This document shows positions 8,781-17,686 of a stretch of DNA of 35,190 nucleotides, in pieces. The DNA comes from an uncultured Acidimicrobiaceae bacterium (GTDB taxonomy: Bacteria; Actinomycetota; Acidimicrobiia; Spongiisociales; SHLN01). The notes beneath the pieces were generated by a model. It was not told the origin of the DNA and did no database searches. It worked only from the letters and a program-made list of their open reading frames with translations. How positions within the stretch are numbered: position 1 is the first letter of the stretch; every line of letters starts with the position of its first letter. Location of the stretch: positions 1 to 35,190 of the forward strand of contig CAMYMH010000034.1 in the NCBI GenBank assembly GCA_947259275.1, written 5' to 3'. The translations under genes were made by a program, and so were the position numbers.

Positions 8781-8797
8781 TGCGGGGGCCGGCCGCA
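8781..8797. terminator. Hairpin between convergent genes, possible bidirectional terminator
   Basis: TGCGG (8781-8785) and CCGCA (8793-8797) form a five-base-pair GC-rich stem with a GC-rich 7-nt loop. It sits in the 55-bp gap between the oxidoreductase stop (8771) and the GT4 stop (8827), which are convergent. It lacks a T-run, as often in high-GC genomes. Confidence 0.35.
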
Positions 8798-8826
8798 CGG
8801 CGGAAGAGTGGGCGCCAGCCGATCTT

Positions 8827-9912
8827 TCACGTGCGGGCGAACCGTGTATACGCCTCGAGGAGGGCCGGAGCCGCGTCCGGTAGGTCTTCACACCGGCCGG
8901 CCGTATCTGAGGTCAGTACCTTCACCAGCCCCTCCGCCAGGTCGGAAGCATCGCCGGTCTTGAACAACTCTGCACCATGGGGGCGCACCACACAGTCAGA
9001 GGCCACGATGGCGACCCCGCAACTGACGGCTTCCCTGAGGGCCACCGAATCACCGTCCTGGCTGGTGGCACGTACAAATGCATCGCTCGACTCGAGCAAT
9101 CCGTAGAACGTGCGGCTGGAGACCTCTTCGACCAGAAACACGTTGGGTGCCGACCGCAATTCGGTCAGTATCCGGCGTGCGTAGTCCGGTTCCCCTTCAG
9201 ACCATTCATAGTGGTTGAAGACGAAGCCGACCCCGGCCAGGCGGGGATCCCGGGCCGCCTCGAGCAGAAGATGGAATCCATATAGCCTGCGTGGTGCCCC
9301 GGTGATGAACACTTGTTGATCGAAGTCCCGGCGCCACCTCCGGTGCGATCGCATTATCGCTTCATATTCGTCAAATCCGTCCAGGTGTTCCCTCGAGATG
9401 GGGGGCAAGTATGCGGGAAGCACCAGTATCCGATTCGGAGAAACTCCGATTTCGTCGACGAGGAGAGCCCCGATCTCGTCATTCACGACTACGACCAAAT
9501 CCATCATGCGGAGGAGCAGTCGTGCATTGAACCGAGTCCATGGACCGTAGTCGGTCCAGGAGTGGGTGAAGGATCCGTGGACCGAAATGGCATATGAAGA
9601 ACCCCGACGAGCGATGAGCAGCAGCCCACCGATGTGGGCGAGGGTCCCGAGCCGTGACGCATGGAAATGCACCCATCCGGTTCTCCGCCGCCAGATCTTC
9701 CCGAGTAGCAGGATGGCGCTCATCAGGGGAGATGTATTTGGTCGATGCACCGGGAAGGGTGCCGGAGTGGCCTCCCTGCGACCGTCGTACGGATCGAATA
9801 CTTCGACTTCGATTCCGGCGGCGTGGCATCGGTGGGCGAGCCGTTGAATATGGACGGCGATGCCACCGAGTGGCAGCGGCCAACTGCCAACATGCATGAC
9901 GCGCCAGGTCAC
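8827..9912 (-). CDS. Family 4/1-type glycosyltransferase (GT-B fold)
   Basis: 361 aa. The N-terminus MTWRVMHVGSWPLPLGGIAVHI is the GT-B opening with a glycine loop. SVHGSFTHSW and the VVNDE block follow in the N-terminal domain. The C-terminal donor domain has the ALREAVSCGVAIVAS segment (around 310-325), corresponding to the E-x7-E region of GT4 enzymes. It would add a sugar to the lipid-linked repeat unit at the cytoplasmic membrane face; donor and linkage are unknown. GTG start at 9912, 31 bp from the stop of the Wzy-like gene upstream, so it is probably the last gene of the minus-strand run from 15669. Confidence 0.75.
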   Translation of the reverse strand: MTWRVMHVGSWPLPLGGIAVHIQRLAHRCHAAGIEVEVFDPYDGRREATPAPFPVHRPNTSPLMSAILLLGKIWRRRTGWVHFHASRLGTLAHIGGLLLIARRGSSYAISVHGSFTHSWTDYGPWTRFNARLLLRMMDLVVVVNDEIGALLVDEIGVSPNRILVLPAYLPPISREHLDGFDEYEAIMRSHRRWRRDFDQQVFITGAPRRLYGFHLLLEAARDPRLAGVGFVFNHYEWSEGEPDYARRILTELRSAPNVFLVEEVSSRTFYGLLESSDAFVRATSQDGDSVALREAVSCGVAIVASDCVVRPHGAELFKTGDASDLAEGLVKVLTSDTAGRCEDLPDAAPALLEAYTRFART

Positions 9913-9943
9913 GGCCGATTGGCTCGGATGAAGGGTTGTTGGT

Positions 9944-11254
9944 TCATGGCCAATCGGTCTCGACCGGTGGTTTTGTCACATCGGGTCGAAAGCCAGGCCG
10001 ATCTCGCCCGATGGTGAGTGCTGATCTTCTGGTCCGGTTTGCGAGGAGGTGCGATCGGGCGCTCGGAACCGCCGGTCGCTCCAGCCGCGGATTCTCCTGC
10101 GCCATCCACGCAGCCACGATCATGCTCAGCACCAGATACGTGAACTTCTGGTAGGTCCAGGACAACGTCAGTGCGCCCAATGCCCAGATTGCCATCAGGG
10201 CAACCCAGAAGCCGTCCCCCCAGCGGTACGAGGTCCGGGCAGCACTTGCCGCGATTGCCAGCACGGTCACCAAGAGCACCAGCCCGACCGCTCCCAATTC
10301 TGCGGACGCTTGAATCGGGAGGCTGTGCGCGGGCAGACCGGAAGGCACACTGGCAGAAAACGAATATGCACCCACGCCGATTGCCGGGTTCTGGGCAAAG
10401 AGCTCGAGTCCCTCGAGCCAGACCAATCCCCGGCCGCTGAAGTCGCCCGACAAGGCGTTGTCGGCCGTGCCCAGGATCCGTTCGATGGTGACGGCGGGAA
10501 CGAACTCCTGGATCGCCAACACCCCGAGCACGATTCCGGTCAGTCCGAGAAGCCTTCCCCCAAATCGCAGACGCCGGCCGGAGTAAAGGGCAAACGCCAG
10601 CGCCACCCCCAACGCCAGTGCGCCGGTCCGCGAGCCCGTCAAAGCAATCGCCAGCACTCCGGCCGGCACAAACAGCAGATTCAAGATCCGGAGCCCTTTT
10701 GATCCGAACGAGCCCTTCGACAGCAGATACGCCGCCATCGCGATCGCGGCCGCGAGCATGACGCCCAACTCATTCGGATCGGTTCCGGCGGCCTGGAACC
10801 GAACAGTCACCATGTTGTCGGGATCGAAGAAGCCGTACTCCTCAAACCCGATGGCCACGCCCAGCCGGTAGTTGTACAACAGGCTGAGGGCGGCGAGCCC
10901 GGCCCCAACCACGAAGGCTTGCAGCACCGCGTCGACATCCCACTCGGTTTTGCACGAGTCCCACAGCATCACGACCATGACGGCCAGCAGCGGCAGAGTT
11001 TCCACGGGTGCCTCGACGGCGTCAGACCAGATCACCAGCGAAAGCAACGCCCAGAACAAGAATGCCAGCAGCACCAGATGAAACCGCAAGAGGTGCCGGA
11101 GGCGGCCGCTGGTCACGAAAACGGCGACCCACGCCCCGCCGGCGGCGAATCCGATGAACTTGTTCATCGAGCCGACCGCTCCCAAGCTGAGGGCGCTGTT
11201 CAGCGGAATCGTCGCCACGAACGCCAGCAGCAGAAAGAAGGCCGCCCTACGCAC
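9944..11254 (-). CDS. O-antigen polymerase/ligase family membrane protein (Wzy/WaaL-like)
   Basis: 436 aa with about 11 hydrophobic segments. The C-terminal region from SGRGLVWLEGLELFAQNP through GVGAYSF and PAHSLPIQASAELGAVGLVLL is the signature of the O-antigen ligase/polymerase domain (Wzy_C): an extracytoplasmic loop with the H-S..P....ELG motif. Such proteins polymerise or transfer undecaprenyl-linked glycan outside the membrane. The last ~45 residues are polar and basic (cytoplasmic tail). GTG start at 11254. The region just upstream holds only a doubtful small frame. Polymerase versus ligase cannot be told from sequence alone. Confidence 0.85.
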   Translation of the reverse strand: MRRAAFFLLLAFVATIPLNSALSLGAVGSMNKFIGFAAGGAWVAVFVTSGRLRHLLRFHLVLLAFLFWALLSLVIWSDAVEAPVETLPLLAVMVVMLWDSCKTEWDVDAVLQAFVVGAGLAALSLLYNYRLGVAIGFEEYGFFDPDNMVTVRFQAAGTDPNELGVMLAAAIAMAAYLLSKGSFGSKGLRILNLLFVPAGVLAIALTGSRTGALALGVALAFALYSGRRLRFGGRLLGLTGIVLGVLAIQEFVPAVTIERILGTADNALSGDFSGRGLVWLEGLELFAQNPAIGVGAYSFSASVPSGLPAHSLPIQASAELGAVGLVLLVTVLAIAASAARTSYRWGDGFWVALMAIWALGALTLSWTYQKFTYLVLSMIVAAWMAQENPRLERPAVPSARSHLLANRTRRSALTIGRDRPGFRPDVTKPPVETDWP

Positions 11255-11663
11255 GGATCCGCTCGCAGGGAGGGACGCCGTCGTGGTCGGTCGCTTGGCC
11301 CGACGTGATGACAGCGGGGCGCTCGCTCTCGCCCCTCATGAGGTTGGGGATGAGCCTCGCCGGATGCGCCGCGAACTCGGTTGGGGGATCAGTCATCGTC
11401 TTTCTGAGGTTTAACGCCGGGGCAAAGCCACTGGGTGGCGGCGTGCCGATAGCCGAGGGCTCGTTGCGGTCAGCGTAACCCACATTGTGACGCTCGGTGA
11501 GTGCGACGTTGCCGGCCGAGGCCGGGGATTGGAGCTCGATCCCCACCCGCGGCATGAACGCCACCGCTCCGATGGAAGCCAGGCCGATCTCCGGTGCCGT
11601 GAGAGAGATGGGTTGGGTGGAGGCTCCAATCACGCAGAGAGCCGGGTCGGGCTGCCGCCTCAC
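11247..11663 (-). CDS. Hypothetical small protein or remnant in a 413-bp gap
   Basis: This 413-bp gap between two minus-strand genes is filled by one minus-strand frame of 138 codons. It starts with GTG five bases after the GT2 stop and ends 8 bp inside the Wzy-like gene, as an operon member would. Third codon positions are mostly G or C, as expected for coding DNA here. The product is rich in Pro, Ala and Glu, has no clear signal peptide or membrane helix, and resembles nothing I recognise. A chance frame, or decayed remains of a gene, is equally possible. No transposase or hairpin was seen in the gap. Confidence 0.3.
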   Translation of the reverse strand: MRRQPDPALCVIGASTQPISLTAPEIGLASIGAVAFMPRVGIELQSPASAGNVALTERHNVGYADRNEPSAIGTPPPSGFAPALNLRKTMTDPPTEFAAHPARLIPNLMRGESERPAVITSGQATDHDGVPPCERIRA

Positions 11664-11667
11664 TGGG

Positions 11668-12585
11668 TTACTCGTAGGCCTGAAAGTACCGGATGATCTT
11701 GACGCATCCGGCGATGACGGCCTCGAGGACCACCCGCACCGGATCGAAAGCCAACCGCCGCCACTTGAGGCGGCTCCAGCGCAGGACCAGACCGTAGGCC
11801 TTGCGGCGCGGCGCTCCCCGCAGGCCGACCCGGCCGATCATCCGGATCCACTCGAGGTTGTATTGCCAGTTGGGCATGTAGGTGATGCGAGAGAGCTTGG
11901 GATCGAACCAGGCGCCGCGGGCGTAGCGGTCCTCGAAGGCCCGCATCGAGGTGTCGGGGTGAAACCGGTTGACGAACAGCACGTCGTCGACCAGTTCGAA
12001 GGTGCCGTGGAGGGCGAGCTCACCGAGCAGGACCCGGTCGCTCGAGTCGAAGGCGCCCAGCAGCCCGGTCCGGCCGAGCACTTCGGTGCGCATCAGGCCC
12101 CAGATTGGAAAGCAAATAACTTCGTCAAACATGACCGTAGCCAGGCGCTCGATTGGGTCGGACGAGGTGACGTCGCTGTACTCGACTGGGAGGGGACGGC
12201 CGGTCTCATCGATCCGATCGACGCGGGGCGAAGCGAGAATCGCTTCTGGATTGGCCTCGAGAGCTTTCAGGCACGCCTCGATATACGTTGGCCGGATGGT
12301 GTCGTCGTGAGCCGCCCACCGGAAGAACTGGCCGCGGGCCAGCTCGAACACGTAGCCGAAGTTCCAGCTGCCTCCCCGGTTCTCCTCATGGCGGAAGTAT
12401 TGAATTCGAGCGTCCCGTCCCGCCCATTCCCGGCAGATCTCCTCCGTGCGGTCGGTGGAGCCGTTGTCTGAGATCAGGAGCTCGAAGTCGTCGAAGGTCT
12501 GGTCGAGCAGGGAGGCGATGGCCTCGTCGAGGTACTTGTCGCCGTTGTAGACGGGCAGGCCGAGAGTCACTTTGGGATTTGTCAT
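11668..12585 (-). CDS. Family 2 glycosyltransferase
   Basis: 305 aa. The GT-A N-terminal domain begins with VTLGLPVYNGDKYLDEAI, followed by LLISDNGSTD and the metal-binding region RWAAHDD (about residues 89-95). The C-terminus ends in a basic, amphipathic stretch (about 275-305) that may sit on the membrane. The ATG at 12585 overlaps the upstream methyltransferase stop as TGATG, which supports translational coupling and is preferred to the GTG one codon earlier. It would transfer one residue to the lipid-linked oligosaccharide; the specific sugar is unknown. Confidence 0.82.
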   Translation of the reverse strand: MTNPKVTLGLPVYNGDKYLDEAIASLLDQTFDDFELLISDNGSTDRTEEICREWAGRDARIQYFRHEENRGGSWNFGYVFELARGQFFRWAAHDDTIRPTYIEACLKALEANPEAILASPRVDRIDETGRPLPVEYSDVTSSDPIERLATVMFDEVICFPIWGLMRTEVLGRTGLLGAFDSSDRVLLGELALHGTFELVDDVLFVNRFHPDTSMRAFEDRYARGAWFDPKLSRITYMPNWQYNLEWIRMIGRVGLRGAPRRKAYGLVLRWSRLKWRRLAFDPVRVVLEAVIAGCVKIIRYFQAYE

Positions 12586-13847
12586 CACACAACCTGAACG
12601 ACTGAGTCGATGTCGACGATCTCGGGCTGGGGAATCGGGACGATGAACCGGCCGCCTCGCTCCAGGTAGGTGTGCTGCTGGGCCAGGATCTCGTCTCGGA
12701 AGTTCCAGGTGAGCAGCAGAACGTAATCGGGCTGATCCTCGAGCAGCCGGGCCGGATCGGTGATGGGTACGTGGACGCCGGGCATGTGCTGGCCCTGCTT
12801 GTGGGTGTTGCGGTCGACGACGTAATCCAGGTGTTGCCGGCCCACGCCCGAATAGTTGAGCAAGGTGGCGCCCTTGGCGGCGGCGCCGTAGGCGGCAATA
12901 GACCTGCCCTGCCCTCGGAGGTCAGTCAACAGGGCCACCAGTCCGTCCCGCACGGCCTGCACCCGATCGGCAAAGTCGGTGTAGTAGGCGAGCCCGGTCA
13001 TGCCGGCGGCCGCCTCATCTGCCAGGTGGGTGCGGACGGCGTCGCTGACCGCGTCCTGTTTGCCCACGAACAGCCGCAGAGATCCGCCATGGATGTCGAG
13101 ATGCTGGACGTCGTTCAGGAACAGCCCGTGGCGCTCAAACAAGGGGACGAGCGCCGAAACCGAGAAGTAGCAAAGGTGCTCGTGATAGATGGTGTCGAAC
13201 TCGCAGTGATCGATCAGGTCCCGGAGGTATGGATGCTCGATGACTGCCACCCCCTCTGCGGTGAGCAGCGTGGCGATGCCGGCCACGAAGCCGTTGAGGT
13301 CGGCCACATGCGCCAGCACGTTGTTGGCAATGATCACATCGGCGGTCGTACCCTCGGCCACCAAGCGCTCGGCCAGCTCGCGGCTGAAGAACTCGCGCAA
13401 CGTAGGCACGCCGGCGGCCTCGGCCGCCGCCGCCGGGCCCGGGGCGGGATCGATGCCCAGCACCGGGATGCCTTCCTTGGCGAAGAACTGCAGCAAATAG
13501 CCGTCGTTGCTGGCCAGCTCTACGGCCAGGCTGTTCTCGCTCAGGTCCTGGGCAGCGATGATGGCCTCGACGTTCCGTCGCGAGTGGTCGATCAATGCAT
13601 CGGAGAACGAGGAGAAGTATGGGTAGTCCTCGCCGAACACCACCTCGGGTGCCACGATCTCACGGAGCTGCACCAGCGAGCATGATCCGCAAAACACCAC
13701 GTTGAGCGGGTAGCGCGGCTCAGGCTGGTCGAGTTGTTCGGGGGTGAGCAGCCCGTCGGCCAGGGGCGTTTCGCCCAGCGCCAGGATCGGTGCCAGGTCG
13801 CCGGATCCGCATGACCGGCAGCCGCCGATGGTGAAGTGATCAGCCAT
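12585..13847 (-). CDS. Zinc-binding sugar C-methyltransferase (SAM-dependent, TylC3-like)
   Basis: 420 aa. The N-terminus holds a CxxC...CxxC zinc site (Cys 10/13 and 53/56). A class I SAM-binding fold follows, with [14 protein letters not shown] (about 109-122) and later NNVLAHV and HEHLCYFS blocks. The C-terminal domain includes [15 protein letters not shown]. This layout is that of NDP-4-keto-sugar C-methyltransferases of antibiotic sugar pathways (TylC3, KijD1 type). The frame opens upstream to 13970, but the ATG at 13847 is followed directly by the zinc motif and overlaps the end of the epimerase gene by 8 bp, so it is the chosen start. The gene follows rfbF and an SDR, which points to a CDP-hexose substrate (inference). 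Confidence 0.87.
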   Translation of the reverse strand: MADHFTIGGCRSCGSGDLAPILALGETPLADGLLTPEQLDQPEPRYPLNVVFCGSCSLVQLREIVAPEVVFGEDYPYFSSFSDALIDHSRRNVEAIIAAQDLSENSLAVELASNDGYLLQFFAKEGIPVLGIDPAPGPAAAAEAAGVPTLREFFSRELAERLVAEGTTADVIIANNVLAHVADLNGFVAGIATLLTAEGVAVIEHPYLRDLIDHCEFDTIYHEHLCYFSVSALVPLFERHGLFLNDVQHLDIHGGSLRLFVGKQDAVSDAVRTHLADEAAAGMTGLAYYTDFADRVQAVRDGLVALLTDLRGQGRSIAAYGAAAKGATLLNYSGVGRQHLDYVVDRNTHKQGQHMPGVHVPITDPARLLEDQPDYVLLLTWNFRDEILAQQHTYLERGGRFIVPIPQPEIVDIDSVVQVV

Positions 13848-14889
13848 GCATGGCCCCCTGGTCGGGCCTGGTCCAGCGGAGCGACCCGTCGAGCCGGTTG
13901 TCGGCTTGCAGGCCCTTGACGTGTTGGATGCGGAGCAGGTTCCCAAGAAACGTTTCCCGGGTGAGGCCATGTCGCTGGTAGGCCTCGTGGAGTTGCTCGA
14001 CTCCTTTGCGGACCGTCCACTGCGGTTGGAACGCCGGCAGGGTGGTGGGGAGCTTGTCGCAGTTCACCCGGTAGTTGCGGATGTCGGGGCTGGCGTCGTC
14101 GGCATAGACCACCTTCGTGTCGGGGACGACTTCGGCCACGATGTCGCCGACGTCGCGGATCTGATAGTTCTCGGTGGTGGCACCAACGTTGAACGCTTCG
14201 TTGTGCACCAGTTCGCGGGGGGCTTCCAGCACGGCCAGGAAGGCGCGGGAGATGTCTTCGATGTGCACCAGCGGTCGCCAGGGCGTGCCGTCGCTCTTGA
14301 TGAGCGCCTCGCCGTCCAGGAAGGCGAAGCCCGCGAGGTTGTTGACGACGACGTCGGCCCGGAGGCGAGGGGAGAACCCGTAGGCGGTGGAGCTGCGCAG
14401 GAAGGTGGGGCTGAAGTCGTCGCCGGCCAGCGGCGCCACATCTTGCTCGGTGCGGATCTTCGACCAGCCGTAGGGGGTGACCGGGTTGAAATCGGCCGTC
14501 TCGTCGATGTAGCCGTCGCCGGAGGCGCCGTAGAGGCTGCACGAGGAGGCGAAGAGGAAACGGGATACTCCGGCCGCCTGCGCGGTCTTGGCGAGTCGCA
14601 CCGATGCCAGGTGGTTGATGTCGTAGGTGCAATCGGCGTTGAGGTCGCCCAGCGGGTCATTGGAGATGCCGGCCAGGTGGATGACCGCCTCGATGCCGGC
14701 GAGGTCCGCAACGCCGATGTCGCGGATGTCGCCGCGGAGGGCAACGTCCGGGGCGCTGGTTTCGGGTCCGATGGTGCAGCCGGAGAACAGGTAGGTGTCG
14801 ATGCCTACCACCTCGTGGCCCGCAGCTTGCAGAAGCGGCACCATGACCGAGCCGATATAGCCGTTGTGTCCGGTGAGGAGAACTCGCAC
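13840..14889 (-). CDS. NAD-dependent epimerase/dehydratase (extended SDR)
   Basis: 349 aa. The N-terminal Rossmann motif is GHNGYIG (residues 7-13), with [16 protein letters not shown] and a catalytic YGWSK (YxxxK) further in. The substrate half carries [13 protein letters not shown] and the HIEDI.RA motif of extended SDRs acting on nucleotide sugars. It lies 3 bp after rfbF and overlaps the C-methyltransferase, so the three are one unit. It could be a 4,6-dehydratase, epimerase or reductase on a CDP- or other NDP-hexose. The sequence does not show the usual RfbG pattern I know, so a CDP-glucose 4,6-dehydratase assignment is not made. GTG start at 14889. Confidence 0.82.
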   Translation of the reverse strand: MRVLLTGHNGYIGSVMVPLLQAAGHEVVGIDTYLFSGCTIGPETSAPDVALRGDIRDIGVADLAGIEAVIHLAGISNDPLGDLNADCTYDINHLASVRLAKTAQAAGVSRFLFASSCSLYGASGDGYIDETADFNPVTPYGWSKIRTEQDVAPLAGDDFSPTFLRSSTAYGFSPRLRADVVVNNLAGFAFLDGEALIKSDGTPWRPLVHIEDISRAFLAVLEAPRELVHNEAFNVGATTENYQIRDVGDIVAEVVPDTKVVYADDASPDIRNYRVNCDKLPTTLPAFQPQWTVRKGVEQLHEAYQRHGLTRETFLGNLLRIQHVKGLQADNRLDGSLRWTRPDQGAMHG

Positions 14890-14892
14890 GGG

Positions 14893-15669
14893 CTACTCCC
14901 AGACTCGCCAGGGTGGATTGCCTGATTCCCACAGCGACTGCAGAAGCTTCTTGTCCCGAATTGTGTCCATGCATTGCCAGAACCCGTCGTGGCGATAGGC
15001 CATCAGCTCGCCGTCGGCGGCGAGGCCCTCCAGGGGCTCGACTTCCCACTGGGTGTCATCACCATCGATGTAATCGAAGATGCCGGGCTCGAGCACGAAG
15101 AAGGCGCCGTTGATCCAGCCTTCTTCCAGTTGGGGTTTCTCGGAGAACTTGACCACCCGGTCCTCCTCCAGGTCGAGCTTGCCGAACCGGGCGGAGGGCC
15201 GGACGGCGGTGACCGTGGCCAGCTTGCCGTGGGAGCGGTGGAACTTGAGTAGCTCGTCGAGGTCGACGGACGAAACTCCATCTCCCCAGGTGAGCATGAA
15301 GGTCCCGTCACCCAGCACCGGGGCGAGTCGCTTGATGCGTCCGCCGGTGTAGGTGTCGCGCCCGGTTTCGATCAGTTCGATGATCCAATCTTCGATGCGG
15401 TTCCCGTTTGAGGATGACTTCAACGTGCCGGCGCCGAGATCGATGGTGAGGTCGGAGCTGAGGTGGCGGTAATCGGAGAAGAACTTCTTGATGTACTCGC
15501 CTTTGTAGCCGAGTGCCACCACGAAATTCTTGTACCCGTACCACGAGTAGTGCTTCATGATGTGCCACAGGATCGGCCGCCCGCCGATCTCGACCATCGG
15601 CTTGGGGCGTATTTCGGTCTCCTCCGCCAGCCTGGTGCCCAGGCCCCCGGCAAGGATTGCCACTTTCAC
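14893..15669 (-). CDS. rfbF: Glucose-1-phosphate cytidylyltransferase
   Basis: 258 aa, the usual RfbF length. The start is KVAILAGGLGTRLAEET followed by RPKPMVEIGGRPILWHIM, the nucleotidyltransferase loop and sugar-phosphate contact of the cytidylyltransferase branch. LTWGDGV and WINGAFFVLEP follow. The enzyme forms CDP-glucose from CTP and glucose-1-phosphate, the entry step for CDP-6-deoxy- and 3,6-dideoxyhexoses. The GTG at 15669 is preferred to the upstream frame opening at 15720 because AAAGGGA lies about seven bases before it and the homologous N-terminus begins there. It heads the minus-strand run, facing a 352-bp divergent intergenic region. Confidence 0.9.
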   Translation of the reverse strand: MKVAILAGGLGTRLAEETEIRPKPMVEIGGRPILWHIMKHYSWYGYKNFVVALGYKGEYIKKFFSDYRHLSSDLTIDLGAGTLKSSSNGNRIEDWIIELIETGRDTYTGGRIKRLAPVLGDGTFMLTWGDGVSSVDLDELLKFHRSHGKLATVTAVRPSARFGKLDLEEDRVVKFSEKPQLEEGWINGAFFVLEPGIFDYIDGDDTQWEVEPLEGLAADGELMAYRHDGFWQCMDTIRDKKLLQSLWESGNPPWRVWE

Positions 15670-16021
15670 TGTGATTTCCCTTTCGATTTCACGGCTCGGC
15701 TGAAGTTGACCGGGCCGCACCGCCCCGCTTTGCCACTATCAGTGGTCAGCATACCCACAGTTGACCGGCCTGTGTCACGAAACCTTCCGGCTGGGTTCGT
15801 AGGCCGTTTCACTCGCCAGGATACCGGACAAGATGGATTTTCCGGCTGGGTCGACCGCCTCATCCGCGTAAACGGTCCGCCGCCGCTCACGACGCGGAGA
15901 CACGGCATCCAAGAAGGGGCAGTGACGTGCTCGAGGGCTGACGCTGCATTGGAGAGCAACGGTATTCTGAGATTCCACGGCAATGCACCTCGGCGGGCCG
16001 GCAAGCAGGAAAGGGTCCGGT
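15670..16021. promoter_or_regulatory. Divergent promoter region between rfbF run and ATP-grasp/HAD pair
   Basis: 352 bp without a convincing gene. A palindrome CCACT-ATC-AGTGG (15733-15745) overlaps a second inverted repeat, GGTCA (15744-15748) with TGACC (15762-15766). A minus-strand TATGCT (15750-15755) between the arms could be the -10 for rfbF. A 12-bp direct repeat TTCCGGCTGGGT occurs at 15785-15796 and 15840-15851. A plus-strand TATTCT (15963-15968) with CTGACG 19 bp upstream could serve the ATP-grasp gene. Promoter assignments are inferred from motif resemblance only. Confidence 0.45.
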
Positions 16022-16984
16022 GTGAACGTTCTCATCAGCAGCGCCGGCCGCCGCACCAGCTTGGTAGAGGCGTTTCGGCGGGCCGTCGAGCCCGGCGGCG
16101 GTTTGGTGATCGCCGCCGACATCGACCCGCTGGCACCTGCCCTCTATGCGGCGAATGTGGCGATCCCGATTCCTCCCATCTCCTCCGATGAGTTCCTCCC
16201 GTCCCTGCTGGAGGCCGCGGTAGGCAACGACGTTGCCCTGGTGATCCCGACCATCGACACCGAGCTGGGCCCACTTGCCTCTGGCGCCGGGCGGTTTGCC
16301 GACGAAGGGGTGCGGGCGCTCATCTCCTCCGAAGAGCTGGTGGCCTCCACCGGTGACAAGGTCGTCGCGGCCGGTTTCTTCGCCCGGCTCGGAATCGCCA
16401 CCCCCGAAACCTGGCTTCCGGCCGAGCTTCCGGACCGGCCGCCCGAGCGGCTGTTCGTCAAACCCCGCCGGGGGAGTGCCAGCAGCCACTGCTACCCAGT
16501 GGAGCGAGATCGCCTCGACTCGATCCTCGAGCTGGTACCCGACCCGGTTATTCAGGGCCACTTGCCGGGAAGCGAGATCACCATCGACGTCCTCTTCGAC
16601 TTCGGGGGCGAGCCGCTGCACTACGTGCCTCGGCGCCGTATCCGCACCCTCGGGGGCGAGTCAATTCAGGGGGAGACACTGCCACCGGCCCCCTACTCGT
16701 CGTGGATTGTCGATGTACTCCACAAGCTGGGTGCCGAGGGTGCCGTCGGTCCCATCACGCTGCAGGCGTTCGATACCGTCGACGGCCTGATCCTCACCGA
16801 AGTCAATCCCCGGTTCGGGGGCGGGGTGCCTCTCGCCTTCGCAGCCGGGGGCGACTACCCGACCTGGCTGCTCAACCTGGCCGAAGGCAAGGCGGTCGAA
16901 CCGCGGCTCGGCGACTACCGGGTGGGCTTGCGGATGACCCGCAGCATGCGGGAGTTCTTCGTCGAGGAACCGTTGTGGTCGTAG
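16022..16984 (+). CDS. ATP-grasp family protein (carbamoyl-phosphate-synthase-like)
   Basis: 320 aa. The pre-ATP-grasp fold starts MNVLISSAGRR, with VIPTIDTEL (about 74-82), the ATP-binding lysine in FVKPRRGSASS (Lys 147) and the Mg-binding EVNPRFGGG (Glu 250, Asn 252). It would join a carboxylate to an amine or hydroxyl through an acyl phosphate; the substrate is unknown. The GTG at 16022 has AGGAAAGGG a few bases upstream and starts at the conserved N-terminus; the frame opens at 15983 without such support. It overlaps the following HAD gene by 10 bp. The same two domains are fused in one protein at 2395-3681, and the Mg-binding motif falls at the same residue numbers in both. Confidence 0.82.
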   Translation: MNVLISSAGRRTSLVEAFRRAVEPGGGLVIAADIDPLAPALYAANVAIPIPPISSDEFLPSLLEAAVGNDVALVIPTIDTELGPLASGAGRFADEGVRALISSEELVASTGDKVVAAGFFARLGIATPETWLPAELPDRPPERLFVKPRRGSASSHCYPVERDRLDSILELVPDPVIQGHLPGSEITIDVLFDFGGEPLHYVPRRRIRTLGGESIQGETLPPAPYSSWIVDVLHKLGAEGAVGPITLQAFDTVDGLILTEVNPRFGGGVPLAFAAGGDYPTWLLNLAEGKAVEPRLGDYRVGLRMTRSMREFFVEEPLWS

Positions 16985-17679
16985 TCGAGGGGGTCGTGTT
17001 CGATATCGACGACACGCTGTACCTGGAAAGGGCCTTTGTGCAGAGTGGCTTTCGCCACGTTGCCGGCCTGATTGGCGCGGTCTCGAACCACGGGACCGGC
17101 GAGCTCTTCGACCACCTGTGGGATGGTTTCACCAACGGCTTGCGAGGATCGGCCTTCGATGACCTGCTGGCTCGCTTCCCAACGGATGCGATGACGGTTG
17201 ATGCGCTGGTCCTTGCCTATCGCACCCACCGGCCCGATATCTCGCTGGAACCCGAGGCCCGTGCTCTGCTCGATGATCTGCGGAAGGCGCCGCGTCCGGT
17301 GGGAGTGATCAGCGACGGGCCGGCTGAAATGCAGGCCAACAAGGTTGCCGCCCTCGGCCTGAACGGCCTGGCCGACCCGATAGTCCTCACCGGCGGGTGG
17401 GGCGCCGATTATGGGAAGCCGCACCCCCGGGCCTTCAGATTCGTCGAGCAGGCCTGGGAGCTGTCGGGCCCGGCGCTGATGTACATCGCCGACAACCCGC
17501 GTAAGGACTTCGTCACTCCTCGTCGTCGGGGGTGGAAAACGGTCAGACTTCGGTTGGAAGGCCAGCTCCATGGCGGGGAAGACCCTCCGGCAGAGGATTA
17601 TGCTGCCGACGCCGAGGCGGCCAGCATGGCCGAGGTCGCACGTCTCCTCGACATAGAGGGGCTCAGCCTCCCCGCCTGA
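16975..17679 (+). CDS. HAD-family hydrolase (subfamily I)
   Basis: 234 aa. All HAD motifs are present: FDIDDTLY (nucleophile Asp 10, Asp 12), VISDG for motif II, GKPHPRAF with the lysine, and YIADNPRKDF for motif IV. Residues between motifs I and II form the cap. The start is GTG at 16975, chosen because GAGGAA lies five bases upstream and the frame has no ATG near motif I. It overlaps the ATP-grasp gene by 10 bp, so the two are translationally coupled. A likely role is phosphate removal from the product or substrate of the ATP-grasp partner (inference). It converges on the next gene with a 7-bp gap. Confidence 0.85.
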   Translation: MVVVEGVVFDIDDTLYLERAFVQSGFRHVAGLIGAVSNHGTGELFDHLWDGFTNGLRGSAFDDLLARFPTDAMTVDALVLAYRTHRPDISLEPEARALLDDLRKAPRPVGVISDGPAEMQANKVAALGLNGLADPIVLTGGWGADYGKPHPRAFRFVEQAWELSGPALMYIADNPRKDFVTPRRRGWKTVRLRLEGQLHGGEDPPAEDYAADAEAASMAEVARLLDIEGLSLPA

Positions 17680-17686
17680 GACCGAT

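Noticed and set aside
12672..14925. Long plus-strand frames opposite the methyltransferase and epimerase genes
   Set aside because: They are antisense shadows of genes with clear catalytic motifs; their translations have no recognisable domains and low-complexity composition.
14893..15669. RmlA (dTDP-glucose synthase) identity for the nucleotidyltransferase
   Set aside because: The RPKPMVEIGGRPILWHIMK block belongs to the cytidylyltransferase RfbF, not RmlA.
17662..17680. CTCAG/CTGAG stem at the HAD stop codon as a terminator
   Set aside because: Only five base pairs with a nine-base loop and no T-run; too weak to list.
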